Below are positions 37,620 to 50,105 of a stretch of DNA of 64,000 nucleotides, piece by piece. The stretch lies in contig CM034546.1 in the NCBI GenBank assembly GCA_020055645.1, positions 30,504,001 through 30,568,000 on the forward strand. The letters are read 5' to 3'. The translations under genes and the position numbers were made by a program. Origin of the DNA: Tomocerus qinae (taxonomy: Eukaryota > Arthropoda > Collembola > Entomobryomorpha > Tomoceridae). The notes under the pieces are model-generated. The model did no database searches and was not told where the DNA came from. It saw only the letters and a list, made by a program, of their open reading frames with translations. Every line of letters begins with the position of its first letter. Within the stretch, counting starts at the first letter, position 1.

Positions 37620-39375
37620 GCTGTAATGCAGATATATCAAGGCATTTTCATTTCCACGGTCAAATAAAAGGGCACTAATGTTATGTAGAACAAAATAAAA
37701 TTCCAAAATTTGATTATAATTTTATAATGAGTAGAGTAGATTACATGGATGTGTTTTTATTTAGATTACATAATTTATAACACAAAATATAGTTACTTGC
37801 GTTGATTTTAACTGTTGGTTATTAATGTTATTACATTTCTCTGCTTTCACGGCAATCTGCATTACTTTTGAGGGAATAGAAAAGCTGTAATGCAGATATA
37901 TCAAGGCATTTTCATTTCCACGGTCCAAAAAAAGGCAGTAATGTTACGTAGAGCAAAATAGAATTCCAATTTTGATTAAAATTTTACAATGAGTAGAGTA
38001 GATTACATGGATGTGTTTTTATTTAAGTTCCATAATGCATAACACATAATATAGTTACTTGCGTTGATTATAACCGTTGGTTGTTGATTTGATTACAATT
38101 ATTTGCTTTCACAGCAATCTAAATTACTTGTGAGGGGATAGGAAAGCTGTATTGCAGATATATCAAAGCATTTTCATTTCCACGGTCAAATGCAAGGTCA
38201 ATAATGTTATTTAGAACAAAATAGAACTTCAAATTTGATTTTAATTTTACAATGAGTAGAGTAGATTACATGGATGTGTTTTTATTTAAGTTCCATAATG
38301 CATAACACATAATATAGTTACTTGCGTTGATTATAACCGTTGGTTGTTGATGTGATTACTATTATCTGCTTTCACAGCAATCTAAATTACTTGTGAGGGG
38401 ATAAAAAAGCTGTAATGCAGATATATCAAGGCATTTTCATTTCCACGGTCAAACAAAAGGCAGTAATGTTACGTAGAGCAAAATAGAATTCCGATTTTGA
38501 TTAAAATTTTACAATGAGTAGAGTAGATTACATGGATGTGTTTTTATTTAAGTTCCATAATGCATAACACATAATATAGTTACTTGCGTTGATTATAACC
38601 GTTGGTTGTTGATGTGATTACTATTATCTGCTTTCACAGCAATCTAAATTACTTGTGAGGGGATAGAAAAGCTGTAATGCAGATATATCAAGGGATTTTC
38701 ATTTTCACGGTCAAATAAAAGGGCACTAATGTTATGTAGAACAAAATAGAATTCCGAATTTGATTATAATTTTACAATAAGTAGAGTAGATTACATGGAT
38801 TTGTTTTTATTTAGGTTACATAATTGCTAACACAAAATATAGATACTTGCGTTGAGTATAACCGTTGGTTGTTGATGTTATTACAATTCTCTGTTTTCAC
38901 AGCAATCTGTATTACTTTTGTGGGGATGGTAAAGCAGTAATGCAGATATATCGAGGCATTTTTATTTCCACGGTCAAATAAAATGGCAGTAATGTTGTTT
39001 AGAACAAATTCAATGCCGAATTTGATTATAATTTTACAATGAGTAGAGTAGAGTATATGGATTTGTTTTTATTTAAGTTCCATAATGCATAACACAAAAT
39101 ATAGATACTTGCGTTGATTATAACCGCTGGTTGTTGATTTGATTACAATTTGCTGCTTTCCCAGCAATCTAAATTACTTTTGAGGGGATAGAAAAGCTGT
39201 AATACAGATATATCAAAGGATTTTCATTTTCATGGTCAAATAAAAGGGCAGTAATGTTGTTTAAAACAAAATAGAATTCGGAATGGGATTACAATTCTAC
39301 AATGAGTAGAGTAGATTACATTGATTTGTTTTTTTAAGTTCCATAATGCATAAAACGAAATATAGTTACATACGT
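37620..39375. repeat. ~262-bp satellite, seven units
   Basis: Units start at about 37620, 37884, 38146, 38409, 38671, 38934 and 39195. Each reads GCTGTAATGCAGATATATCA, later ATGAGTAGAGTAGATTACAT and CTTGCGTTGATTATAACC. The last unit is incomplete. It is unrelated in sequence to the 150-bp satellite it abuts. Confidence 0.93.
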
Positions 39376-39744
39376 CAACAACTAGGGCAGAAATGTTATT
39401 TAAAACATCATAGCAGTGTTATTCAGGGGAAATTTGGATATTCAAATTTGGAATTTAATATTGGATCTCAACTATAGAAATATAGATCAAAATTTCAAAA
39501 AATAACATTGTCACAAATTTGTATATGCTTTTCGACCTTCGGGGGGTATGTCCTGACGGAAGGGGGTGGTGTATCAAAAATCGGAAAGTAACTGTTTCAC
39601 ATTCCATCTCCATAAGTTATCATTAGTTAAGATCCAATATCGAATTCCATATTTTATTCATACACATCTCCTAGATTCATACACACCCCCATTGGTTGAA
39701 TCCAACTCTGAATAATGTACAATAGAATTTTTGAAGATGTTGTC
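39376..39744. other. Satellite-flanking sequence
   Basis: Unique-looking, no gene. A TCGGGGGGTATGTCC patch lies at about 39538-39552. Nothing else stands out. Confidence 0.4.
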
Positions 39745-39965
39745 TCCTGATGATCTCGTTCGATTGGCATCGGTGTAGCTGTACTCCTATAATATTAACT
39801 CGTTCGAATGACATCAGTGTAGTTGTCCCAGATCAACTCGTTCGAATGAAATCAGTGAAGTTGGATTCCAAGATTAACTCGTTCGAATGACATCATTGAA
39901 GTTGTTATCCAAGATTATCTCGTTCGAATGACATTAGAGTAGTTGTCTTCCAAGATGATGTTGTC
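39745..39965. repeat. ~41-bp minisatellite
   Basis: Five copies around CTCGTTCGAATGACATCAGT, starting near 39755, 39799, 39837, 39878 and 39919 (spacings 44, 38, 41, 41), with variable spacer text. Confidence 0.8.
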
Positions 39966-40159
39966 TAAGATGCAGCGATTCAAATTTATTTTCCTGGATT
40001 TACGTAATGTGAGCTTCTCCGAATTCGCGCTAACTCGCGTTTGCCAAATAGTCGTTGGTAAGTCGACGTTTTGCCAAAAGGTTTATTATATAATAGGTTC
40101 TTTAGCTAAATGATTGATATTACTGCTGTTATACTCTTGACACAGTTAAGCAACTTATA

Positions 40160-40834
40160 TCAGGTTTGTAATTTTGAGATTGTGATCACACAACTTTGCG
40201 CTATCTCGCGTATTTGTAGCTTAAACCGAATACTCGTTTTCCGAAGTTTTCTATCAAAGGTGGCTGATACTGTTTTCCAATTAGTAGTTGAAATAGTAGA
40301 TTTGCGATTTCCCGCAATAATTTTTAGAAAGATAAGCTGTGTTCCCAAGCTGTTAGTTTTCTTTGTACAGGCACCATATTGTTGTTATTCGTGGAAATGG
40401 ATGGTAAGTTGATGTCCCTCTGTTTATTAAAAATGTAGAACTCCTTTTACTTAGGTAAACACACCTATGCCATCGTCCGGTGCATCCGTAATCCCACGTA
40501 TATTCAGCAGTTGTCCTAGTATTTAAGCATGGTGAACATGTTAAACTTTTAAAAATGTTGTCAATATAATAAAATTGGTTAACTGTACTAGAATAGTTCT
40601 ATCGATGTCCCTTTACGGTAGGTCTTATACATGGTCTTAGGTCTCAAGGTAAATTATTATGGAAGAATGTTCTTGGTTATTCTCAAACAATTCCTCATCG
40701 TTTTTATTTGTCTTTGGAGTCCTTATTATTTTCTCCTCTAGGTATTTGGGTGCATCCCGTTTTTTCACTTTCGTTTTCTTTTTGTTACCTGCACCGTTAT
40801 TGTTTACTTGCCAGTTTTTTGTCCAAGTCTTCAA
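40160..40834 (-). pseudogene. Possible decayed ORF of unknown family
   Basis: Two minus-strand frames, 40834-40637 and 40348-40160, are rich in Lys/Glu/Asn and Lys/Arg/Thr, as expected of coding sequence rather than AT-rich noise. There is no start, no recognisable domain and no joining splice signal that I can defend. A 100-codon plus-strand frame over 40110-40412 is the shadow of the second piece. Weak support. Confidence 0.2.
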
Positions 40835-41762
40835 CTGCTTCTTTTAGTGATGGAACTTAGCTTTATAATTGCAGTGACGCTAATGTAGAATCGGATGCAT
40901 TGTGATGGTGAAGAATTATGGTCACCCGGCCTCCAAAATGAGCGCTACGAAAGAAATGGGTACCGTAATTCATAATAAACATTCTTGTAAACATCCAAAA
41001 GCGCATTATACGCAGCTTTCATTGATGCTTCTACTATAACGGTAGGATACAATTTTGCCGATTAGATCACGGAAACATGAAACGAGCTGGAACAAAAGAT
41101 ATTATTTTGGATTTATTTATTGTTAAAAACCGGTTCATATTTTTCAAATAAAATAATAATAACACCTAAATGGGTCAATTGCCGTGATAGAAGTATCCTC
41201 TTGTTGAACTTTTCCACGTGTAGATTTCGAGAAAAAATATGCCGAGAATCCTTTAATTTTCTGCTTTTCACTTTCAAACAATTAGGTTAATGTAGGGTAA
41301 GTGTGAACATGCTCCTGTCGCATTGCCTGTAATAAATTTTAAAATTGTATTGACAATAAAGGAAAAGACTTTGATGTGATATATGTCAAATTACGTATTC
41401 AATTCCATATTTCGAAAATTAGAAACATGTTTGAGATATTAAATAATATTTTAATTAAGTAGCAACGATACTTACTGACACAGAAAAGTCATATTATCTA
41501 TGCCTATTTGAAGCATCGTATACATTTTGTCTTTCATATTGTTGTTCTTTTGTATTTACAATTTTAAGCACAAGTTAGTTCTTGTTTTAGTTTTATTAAG
41601 CTTTCTTATCATAGTTCAGATAAAGGAAAAATAATATCAACCCAGATTATTATTGTTAGACTTCTATTACATGAAATTATCAGATAATAAACTGTACATG
41701 CATTGAATACATTTAACGTTTAAATTTACCAATAGAAAATTAAGCATTTCTGAACCCTTAGT

Positions 41763-41862
41763 TTCTATAAATAGGATGTTATTTCCCTAGACTAGATCAC
41801 ACTTTTACCTCAACGATCATCTGTGAAGCAGCTCACAAACTTCTCAGAAGTTTGTGTGCTGC
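41763..41862. promoter_or_regulatory. TATA-like box followed by a perfect-loop hairpin
   Basis: CTATAAATAG at about 41765-41774 looks like a TATA box. Sixty bases on, 41828-41862 forms a near-perfect hairpin (arms GCAGCTCACAAACTTCT and AGAAGTTTGTGTGCTGC around one base), followed by a short T run. No ORF follows. The combination may be coincidence. Confidence 0.3.
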
Positions 41863-42249
41863 CTTTTTGCTATCATTTTCCAATTACTAACTTTCAACTA
41901 TTATTTACTAGTCAGTTTGAATTTGCCAACTAATCCTGCATCAAGGATTACGACTGGCTAGAAAGACTAAAATAAATTTATTTGAATCTAAACAAAATTA
42001 TTTTATTGACAGAGACAATAGTATGATACAGAATTCGACACAATAAAAGGTATTACAATAATATTTAAATAGTTATTTCTTCTTTTTCGATTTCATCCAC
42101 ACAGTTGGAGTTGGTTGGTATGGATGAAGGACCGTTGGATGAAGGCCGTCATAAAAATATATTTTATGCCTTGTAAATTAAATATGGTAACAAAGTGGTC
42201 TCTCCTATATAACGTGTAGGCGAAAATTTCATACCTTTCTTAAAGTATA

Positions 42250-42579
42250 TTCAAACAGGTATAACATCACTCTCACGGAACATTCCCACAGTGTACATAA
42301 TAAATGGTGGTGGTCCTTCAAAAGACCAACAGTACCACATATTTGTTTTTGCGTTTGTGTCACGTGGGCATGAAACGCATTTGTCTTCTAGATGTGGATT
42401 ATAAAACTGATAATTCTAAAGGTGTATTTACTTTGACTTCTAGTGACATATCCTCCCCATGGCATTCGGGGAATGTTTAGTATAACAGTTATATCATAAC
42501 TTGCAGTAGGTTGATCTTGATCCATTTCGGGAACGATAGGTTTTGAATATTGTTTTTTCGAAGGTTTCTTTTTAGTCAT
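42250..42579 (-). pseudogene. Decayed ORF with a Cys-x2-Cys motif
   Basis: The minus-strand frame 42579-42388 (KKKPSKKQYSKPIV...) is followed, after a frame change near 42395, by a 45-codon stretch with LEDKCVSCPRD and MWYCWSFEGPPPF down to about 42258. The Cys-x2-Cys and later Trp/Cys look like a zinc-binding remnant. I do not recognise the family. It could be two exons instead of a frameshift. Confidence 0.25.
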
Positions 42580-43119
42580 TACTGTAGGCTTCTTAGGCTG
42601 TAGTCTTCTTTAGCCGCATCAAGGGATGATCGGAGTCATCACTAATCATCTCATCCTCATCATTTACTGCCGGTTGAGGTATTTATTTCTTTTTCCTTCT
42701 TTTAAGCCTTTTAAGGTGTACAATTCCAACTTCCGTAATTGTTAATCGACCTAAGTCATTTGCAGTAAAACAGTGTTGTTGACAAACAATAACACATTAG
42801 AATAGAATAGAATAGTGGTTTTATTTTTATATTCTCTGCGGCCAAGCCCATAGAATATGACAATATTTCATTACATAATTATTAATGTTAATTATTAACT
42901 AATGTATTATAGAATATGCTTCTATTAAGTGCTAATTTTATGAACTCAATGATATTTTTAATACTATTGACATTATTTGAATCTAAGAGTTTGAACATCG
43001 CAATTTCATCAATATCGGTTAATACTTTAAAACTATTTCTACTATGTATACTACATTCACATAACAAGTGGAATAGGCTATTTGGTTGTTTCAGATTACA
43101 AAACGAGCATTTAACATTA

Positions 43120-44611
43120 GAGGAGCTACTTACATAATCTACACAACTTACATCGACCCTCTTAGATTGCAACCAAAATCGCTGAGCGTGTGTCTAAAAT
43201 CGAGTAGTGAAAGGAATGGACATTCAAAAAATTCAGAAAAATCAAGGGGGGCGTGGGGGGTCAGGGGAAGCACTTTTACTTGGGGCGTCTGTTGTGTCCA
43301 AACGAAAGGTCATAAAAACTTTTAGTTTTCGCCATTAATAGGACAGATACATGGTCCATACGGGCTCGAAGAGTTTTGGTTATTATTCTAAACCTTTACC
43401 CCTAAATGAGGCCTCGAAACCAAAAATTCCAAGATTTCAGAAAGTACATGCATTGAAAACAAACCAAAAGGATTATAATGGCATAAACTAAGATTCCATA
43501 TGTCCTAGAAACCTATTTAACACTTTGCCAAGTCATTTTGGCCAACCTCAATTTGGGTCTGAAACCTCAACCTTAGGGTTACCCCTTCGATTGGGTCTGA
43601 AAAGTTGTAATTTTTGTCACAGCCCTGATGAAAACAGAATTACTGAATCGATTGGCAGGGGTTGCATGGCCATCGGTGCAGTATTTTTAAAAATATTTAA
43701 ACCCTAATGTTGGACTTTAGGTTTACCCCTTCGATAGGGTCCGAAAAGTGGTAATTTTTGTCACGGCCGTAATGAAAATAAGATTGCTTAATCGATTGGT
43801 GGTTGTCGCATGACCATCGGTACAGTACTATCGGAATTATATAAACCCTAATGTTGGGCCTTAGGGGTACCTCTCGATAGGGTCCGAAATGTGGTAATTT
43901 TTGTCACGGCCGTGATGTAGACAGGATTGCTAAATCGATTAATGGTTGTCGCATGACCATCGGTACAGTACTATCGGAATTATTTAAACCCTAATGTTGG
44001 ACCTTAGGGGTACCCTCTCGATAGGGTCCAAAAAGTGGTAATTTTTGTCACGGCTGTGATGGAGACAGGATTTCTGAGTCGATTGGCGGTGATCGCATGA
44101 CTGTAATTACAGTAGTTTTTGAAATATTTAGGGCCCAATATTGGGCCTCAAAATAACTCGTAATTGAGGTTGGCCAAAATGACTTGGCAAAGTGTTAAAT
44201 AGGTTTCTAAGACATATGGAATCTTAGTTTATGCCATTATAATGCTTTTGGTTTGTTTTCAATGCATGTACTTTCTGAAATCTTGGAATTTTTGGTTTCG
44301 AGGCCTCATTTAGGGGTAAAGAGTTTAGAATAATAACCAAAACTCTTCGAGCCCGTATGGACACATGTATCTGTCCTAACTTATATGGCGAAAACTAAAA
44401 GTTTTTATGACCTTTCGTTTGGACACAACAGACGCAGCCCAAGTAAAGTAAGCTTCCCCTGACCCCCTTTACGCCCCCCTTGATTTTTCTGAATTTTTTG
44501 AATGTCCATTCCTTTCACTACTCGATTTTAGCACACACGCTTTCAGCGATTTTGGTTGCAATCTAAAGAGGGTCGATGTAAGAATTGTGTAGATTATGTA
44601 AGTAGCTCCCT
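43120..44611. mobile_element. Foldback element with long inverted repeats
   Basis: Long terminal inverted repeats (about 43120-43560 and 44160-44611) start GAGGAGCTACTTAC and, inverted, AGGGAGCTACTTAC. CATTA flanks both sides (43115-43119 and 44612-44616), a candidate 5-bp target duplication. Removing the element and one CATTA returns the host reverse transcriptase to a single frame across the junction, confirming the borders. The core is a ~144-bp tandem array. No transposase is encoded, so it must be mobilised in trans. Confidence 0.88.
43565..44155. repeat. ~144-bp tandem array in the foldback core
   Basis: Four diverged units with TCGATAGGGTCCGAAAAGTG and TTTTTGTCACGGCC. Landmarks are at 43587, 43731, 43874 and 44018. 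The third and fourth units are closest to each other. Confidence 0.85.
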
Positions 44612-46480
44612 CATTACAGTTGAACTCAAAAATATTTTGCTTATAGTACAAACAGTCTATATTCAGTCTTAATTGACACAGCAGTCTATTATCCCATATA
44701 GGCAACTTATTTTTAATGGAGAGTGAGTTGAATTTGACAACGTTATAATTACTAACAAGTAGTAATACTCAGGGTAATTTTTGGAAAAGCTTCTGCAATG
44801 TCTTCCTGTCTACACATGTCTCTTACTCGTTAACAAAACGCTAAATAATTTTTCGCTATATTTATGTGCATTTAGTTTATATACCATAGAAAGGAGAAAC
44901 CAGGCATTATCAAGTATGGATTTTTAATTGAGCGGTTGACTTTGGTTAGTAGTGGCGTCTGTTTCTAAAAAGAAACATAATGTCTTAAAACATATAACTA
45001 AGGATATCTATCGTTTTCCATATTTTTTAAGCAAATGCAAAAGACAACATTTGTTTGGCTAATACGATAGTTTGATTTTTTTTTTTAAATCGTGAGCTTT
45101 CTAACCTTATTACAGCCTGTGGGCACAGTTAGTTTAGATCCCATTATTTTGCGCAAAAATTTAGTTTGGCAAGGTTCTAAAATGAATTCAAATAGTCAGG
45201 TCCCCATATGTGAGCAGCAGTACAACAGTGAGGAGAGAGCAACTGGAGTCGAAGAGGCGGATCTTTGCGTCGAAATTAGTGATTCTGGCTTTATATATCA
45301 GTGTGTGTATTTCCACCAATTATTGCTGATGTCTTTCTTCTTAAAGTGATGAGTAGCCTTTAATAAATTTTCTCCGAAGAAGAGAAAGGGACTCAAGATA
45401 CGTACGCACGATTGAAAAGGCGACAGCCTCGATGAGGCTTGCCACCGCGTAGAGTAAAGTTCAGGTTTTTTCCCTTCTCCCTCCTCTTTGAAAAACCATG
45501 ATTTTGGTTTTATCTAAATTAATGGTTGAGCTTAAGGCGTTTCTCGAAGTATTGCGTTCCAGAGCTTCGGATTTTTAATTTGTAGTCCGCGTTTACTGCT
45601 TGAAAGAGCCACGGTATCATCAGCACAAAGAAGAATGTGTACTTCATAACCCTTTCACTTATCGGAATTCCACTCCAACCTTTCTTATTGTAGGACTTTT
45701 CTCAATATTCGTGAATATAAAGACTAATGTCTCCCCCTGGGGAGAAGGCCGTCCGCAATGCTTATTGGCTCCAGTGTAGCCCCTCCTTTAGTCTGATTTT
45801 GGTGTTAGAACAGGAATAAGATAGATTGGAGGATCCGTTTTGTTTTGGAGTTTTGCAGAGACACCTACTGTCAAATAAACGATTATCCAGAGAATACTGT
45901 GGTTAATTTAATTGGAGGGGAATGCACGTTGGAAATCAATAAAGATGGCGTATACTTTTCGAGAGCGTCTTGTTCCTATTTTGAATACAGCTATTCAAAG
46001 TGAAGATGTGGTCTTCGCAACCTCTCACTGCTTTCGAAATCCAGCCTGCGCCTTCAAGGAAGAATATTATTCTTATTTGCCCAATCTGCCAGTCTGGTAT
46101 TTAGTATTTGGAGTGAAGAGTTTTAATAAGGTATTTAGCAAAGCTATTGGACGAAAGTTGGTCGGATCATCCGCTGCTCCCTTTTTGAATAACATGACTG
46201 TTATTGATTCCGACCATACGTGCGGCGGTGTTTCATATAGCAAGATTCCATTATAGATCCGAAGAAGGACTTCTAGGCTTTCTTTCGGAAGGTTTTTGAT
46301 AAATTCATTTGATCTCGGACCTGGAGCCTTTTTTATTGTTAGCTTCTTTATCGCCCCACTTAGCTCAGCCAACTTTATAATTGAGGTCTGAATTTCATTT
46401 CCTGCATCATGGAAATTAAATTTTTGTACTAGATTAGAGGCAGAGAATTGATTCAGACTCCCAACAAGCCTTACTAATTA

Positions 46481-48250
46481 AATTTTCTGGGGACGGGGAT
46501 TTTCTGTGGTATTTAACAGATATCCAGAAATCTTTACTTCCTTTAATGTTATTTACATCCCTGCCTTAATTTGAGAACAATAACACATTAACTTAAAACC
46601 GTATATAGCAATAGCATTTTCACATTTCTAACCATATTTTCTAATTGTTATTTAATGGAAATTGACCGGCAGAGGTGATGAACAAAATGTATTGGTCGAC
46701 GAGTATCAAGACATCGCCAAGACTTGTTGTAAGTAGGTACTAACAGGGCCTATTTCCAAAAGCTAGCATAACTGCGCTAATGAGTGCCAATACACAATCC
46801 GTTTCAATTTCTTCTAATACCGCAAGTGGACCCCACGAATGTCCTGTATCTGTAAGACATCAATATTTATTTATTCAATGAATCAATGAAGACTTTTAAA
46901 TATATTTTGTAACTGCCAAACATGTATGTAGGAACATGAATTAACTCTACTGTTGAATGAGCCTGAGGAAATAAACTCCAAAAGGTGAATGGCGGTGGTG
47001 TTTCTGTCCAGGGATTTCCACAACGATGGAGTAATAGTACTTGCTTTGTTGTGTTATAGGGCTTCGGTAATCTACTGCTTATTTTTCCAGTTCCATCAAA
47101 ATGTAATACTTTATTTTTGTCAAATTATTTCAGAAGCCTCTTTAGAAAACTTCATCTCTTCGGTAAATAATGAGACGACAAATTGAAAGATGTCAAAGAT
47201 TGGGAATGTAACCTTGAACCAATTTTCCTTGTAATTAAGGAGGATTATCCTTGTGTACTTTTTTAATACCAAATCTTTTAATGATGTCTCCTGTGTCCAA
47301 ATCTCCTTTTTAAAAAGCCTATATTTATAAGTTAATACATATTTTCTGTTCCCAAAACGCTTTTATACAGTAAAAAAACTATTACCTCCTCAACGAACAT
47401 TCAGCAGTACTGGCAATGTTTGCGTCTGCGTAATGAATTCCTTCTGTAATGTAACGCATCCTTGTCTGTGTCTGGTGCATTGTATTTCTAACCTTTGAAC
47501 ACTGAGGGTAGCTTTCTCTTTATAATTAATGCAACTTTTTTTTTTTTTTCCACTTAACTGACTCTTTCTTGTGTTAGTCAGGTCAGTGTAGAGTCCCAGA
47601 CGGCCTATATATGAAATACAAAAAAGGAAATAACCAGCTAGGCAGCTTTCATTTAAATTTTATAATAATTGCCTTTGTAAATGTAATTAAAATTCTGACA
47701 GCAACTTACTTACGTAACTTTGTCACGGTAACTTTTATTTTTGCTAGCAATTTTTCCGGTGTTTTGTTTATTAAGAAGCGATATTACATAGAACATTCTT
47801 TACTTGTGTAGTGAGTGGAAGCTGTAGTATATGTCACTTTAATTCTGACGTTAACGTGTAAAGTGTATAGGAGTGAATGCAGTAGCTAAAGCCAAAGCAT
47901 CCACTCCTATCCACTCAGGCTAAAAAGGAATGAATGGGCAAGCGACTTAAGCGGAAATTGACTTCTTATCAGTTTCTCGCCGGCCGCTGTCCCTTTATTC
48001 AACACATCATACGATGTGGTCCAGGTAGTGAATTCAGGTGAATCTTTTGTTCTAATTATGTTTATTTCCCTAAAGTTCACTACCTGGCCTTAATGTATAA
48101 AAACTTATCTATGTATGTTCCTAACTCTAAAATTTATTTCTACCTGCTATTCCCTACCTGCACTATTGTACCATAAATTAAAACTTAGACTCCCTCTCCC
48201 TACTAAATTGATTAGTTAAATTTCAAAATGGATCACCTACCTTATTGTAA
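46481..48250. other. Intergenic sequence
   Basis: No gene supported. A 65-codon frame at 46989 and a 66-codon frame at 47611 have no features worth calling. A short inverted pair, AGGTAGTGAA near 48024 and TTCACTACCT near 48076, brackets about 45 bp. Confidence 0.4.
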
Positions 48251-48354
48251 GTCCAAATGTATAGAAAACTCCCTCTGCCACGTCCGGACTTACCAATTGG
48301 AGTTAACCTTACAATCGGACATCCAGACTTATGTCGCATAGACTTTATCAAGAG

Positions 48355-48500
48355 TGTCAAACATATAAATAGTTTGAAGTGCCTGGGCACTTCATCTCAT
48401 TTCTTCTGTGGACTCGGCTGTGAACTGTTCTTGTTCAACGTGCCCTGGACTGTTTCTTCTTTGTGCCTTACCTGAACTCGGTCTGTGCTGAAGCTGCTGC
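48355..48500 (+). promoter_or_regulatory. TATA-box core promoter, possibly LTR-derived
   Basis: ACATATAAATAG (about 48360-48371) is followed about 30 bp later by pyrimidine-rich sequence suitable for initiation, then GC-richer, codon-poor sequence to a GTAAGT at about 48505. Such a layout is seen in LTRs and ordinary core promoters. No paired LTR or primer-binding site was found. Confidence 0.25.
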
Positions 48501-49074
48501 AAAAGTAAGTTGTTGCACTGTCGCGGTTCTGTCTCACTCTCCCCCATTAAACCTTTAACACCAAAACATAGATTCAAAACTATTTGTATTTTTATTGAAT
48601 TGGATTTTTGTTTTTTGAATTTTATTTTAAATAATATTTGTTTTTTTTTCTTTCATAAACGTACGAGTATTCCTAATATTCATTTTTGCCTTGCATTAGA
48701 TTAACTTTATAATTATTTTTGAAATTTAGACTAAAAAGCTTACCTCAGTAAAGTTCATACTTAATTCTAAGTTAGTAATTATCATTCATTGGTTCATGCC
48801 TCTGCATAAATATACATATTATTCAGCCAAGTAGTAGCGATAGTGGAACGTCCATTTATTTCATCGTTCTGACAGTTTTCTATCCATATAAACGTAATGC
48901 CTTTTGAATTTAAAAACCCTATTGTTCAGGGGTGCAAAATTTTAAAAATGAGTTATAAAATTCTGTGGCCATTCTATCGCATTGCCGTTGTATTTGGAAG
49001 TTCTTGACAAATTAATTTGTAAACCTTAATGTTAATAATATGCAAAATTTGTAAGTAATAGTAAATAATAACAA

Positions 49075-49507
49075 ACAGCCGTTTACAATTACTTGAATCG
49101 CAATTAAGTGCCCACGGTTGGAAATTGGCTTCAGACGTTAATAGTCTTTGGAAGGCTAACATTGCCGACTGCATATTTAGTACCAACGAGCTTGAGGTCG
49201 TAATTCGAGTCCCTAACCAATTAGGAAGGGCCTAGAATACAAACAAACTCTAAGAAATCACTCCAGTTTACCACAAGTTTCAGGAATCCTAATGTGTTTG
49301 TCTTAAATTACTGAATTTGTAGCAGTGGCAGGTGACGTAGTTCCCACAACAGAACATTCTTCCCGCTTTTGTAAGATTGAGGAAAATCAATTTTGTCTTC
49401 TTCCAAATTACGAAAAAGATTTAACTGGATTTAGCGAATGCGCATTAAAAATGTTTAATGGTACAGCGCAGCAAATTATTGAGGTAACAATCGAATGGCT
49501 TAAATAA
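49075..49507 (+). pseudogene. Glycoprotein-like fragment, broken
   Basis: Two plus-strand stretches read as protein: about 49080-49228 (contains DCIFSTNELEVVIRVP) and 49316-49507 (contains FCKIEENQFCLLPNYEKDL). They are in different frames, with at least one frameshift and an internal stop between them. The paired cysteines and overall style recall envelope glycoproteins of viruses endogenised in arthropod genomes, but this is an impression from memory and no family is assigned. The fragment lacks a signal peptide and transmembrane anchor and is far too short to be functional. Confidence 0.3.
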
Positions 49508-50105
49508 TGGTTTTGAAGATATCGTGGGATAAAGGATTTTTAAAAGGCCTCTTTAAACTTTTTTAGCATTGTCTATTCAAGTGTTCATTTTTCAAACACT
49601 ACCAGAATCACACAGGTTAACGAAAACAAAATTGCAATTACTAAGCCAAGGTCCATCAGAGAGTCATCTGCGATAATGAAAGTAAAATAACTAAATACAC
49701 ATTCGATGAAAACGTGGGTGCACTTCTATTGATGCAAGTTGAAGACATAAATAATTAAATTTGTAGTTTTTGTCTTTTTAAGATAGATAATTATGATTTC
49801 GTTGTTTATGCATAGAATGTCCGGCAAATGAGTATAATTAATGGGAACAAAAGCCAACTTTCAAGAGACCACCATTTTCATGCCATTTCAATAAAGAAAA
49901 TAAAAATCCTACAGTGACGCATATAATTCCACCTCATATGGCGCGATTAAAGTGGTGGCGGGTACTGCATTACATAATATACAACTTTAATTTATAATAA
50001 CCAAAAATATGTAATTCTTATTTAAAAATGACATTTAATATCTTTGCAATTTATACAAATCTAAGGGATATGTTTTCGGAAGACCTTATCCTAATCGGTG
50101 ACAAC

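Larger units (their letters stand above)
42797..46480 (-). pseudogene. Non-LTR retrotransposon reverse transcriptase, decayed and interrupted
   Basis: Minus strand. The N-terminal RT part at 46372-46073 has KKAPGP and later FKKGAADDPTNFRPIALLN, classic non-LTR RT blocks. The catalytic block reads LCADDTVALSSS with the Asp pair encoded at 45616-45621. A G-x-x-x-P-QGETLVF-like piece lies upstream of it. The C-terminal CCHC motif CSFCNLKQPNSLFHLLCEC lies at about 43100. The element ends in an (AATAG/CTATT)n-type tail at 42797-42820, as expected for target-primed retroelements. Stops and frameshifts are frequent. A 1492-bp foldback element splits it at 43120-44611. Likely a Jockey/CR1/RTE-group element; the clade cannot be fixed by eye. 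Confidence 0.85.

Noticed and set aside
32840-39375. CRISPR-like array
   Set aside because: Repeats are ~150 and ~262 bp with no short repeat/unique spacer pattern, in a eukaryotic context.
45092-45349. 85-codon plus-strand ORF as a host exon
   Set aside because: The residues look moderately protein-like, but it lies inside the decayed retrotransposon with no splice signal I can defend.
45912-46256. 114-codon plus-strand ORF
   Set aside because: It lies opposite the reverse transcriptase KKAPGP to NFRPIALLN region and is its antisense shadow.
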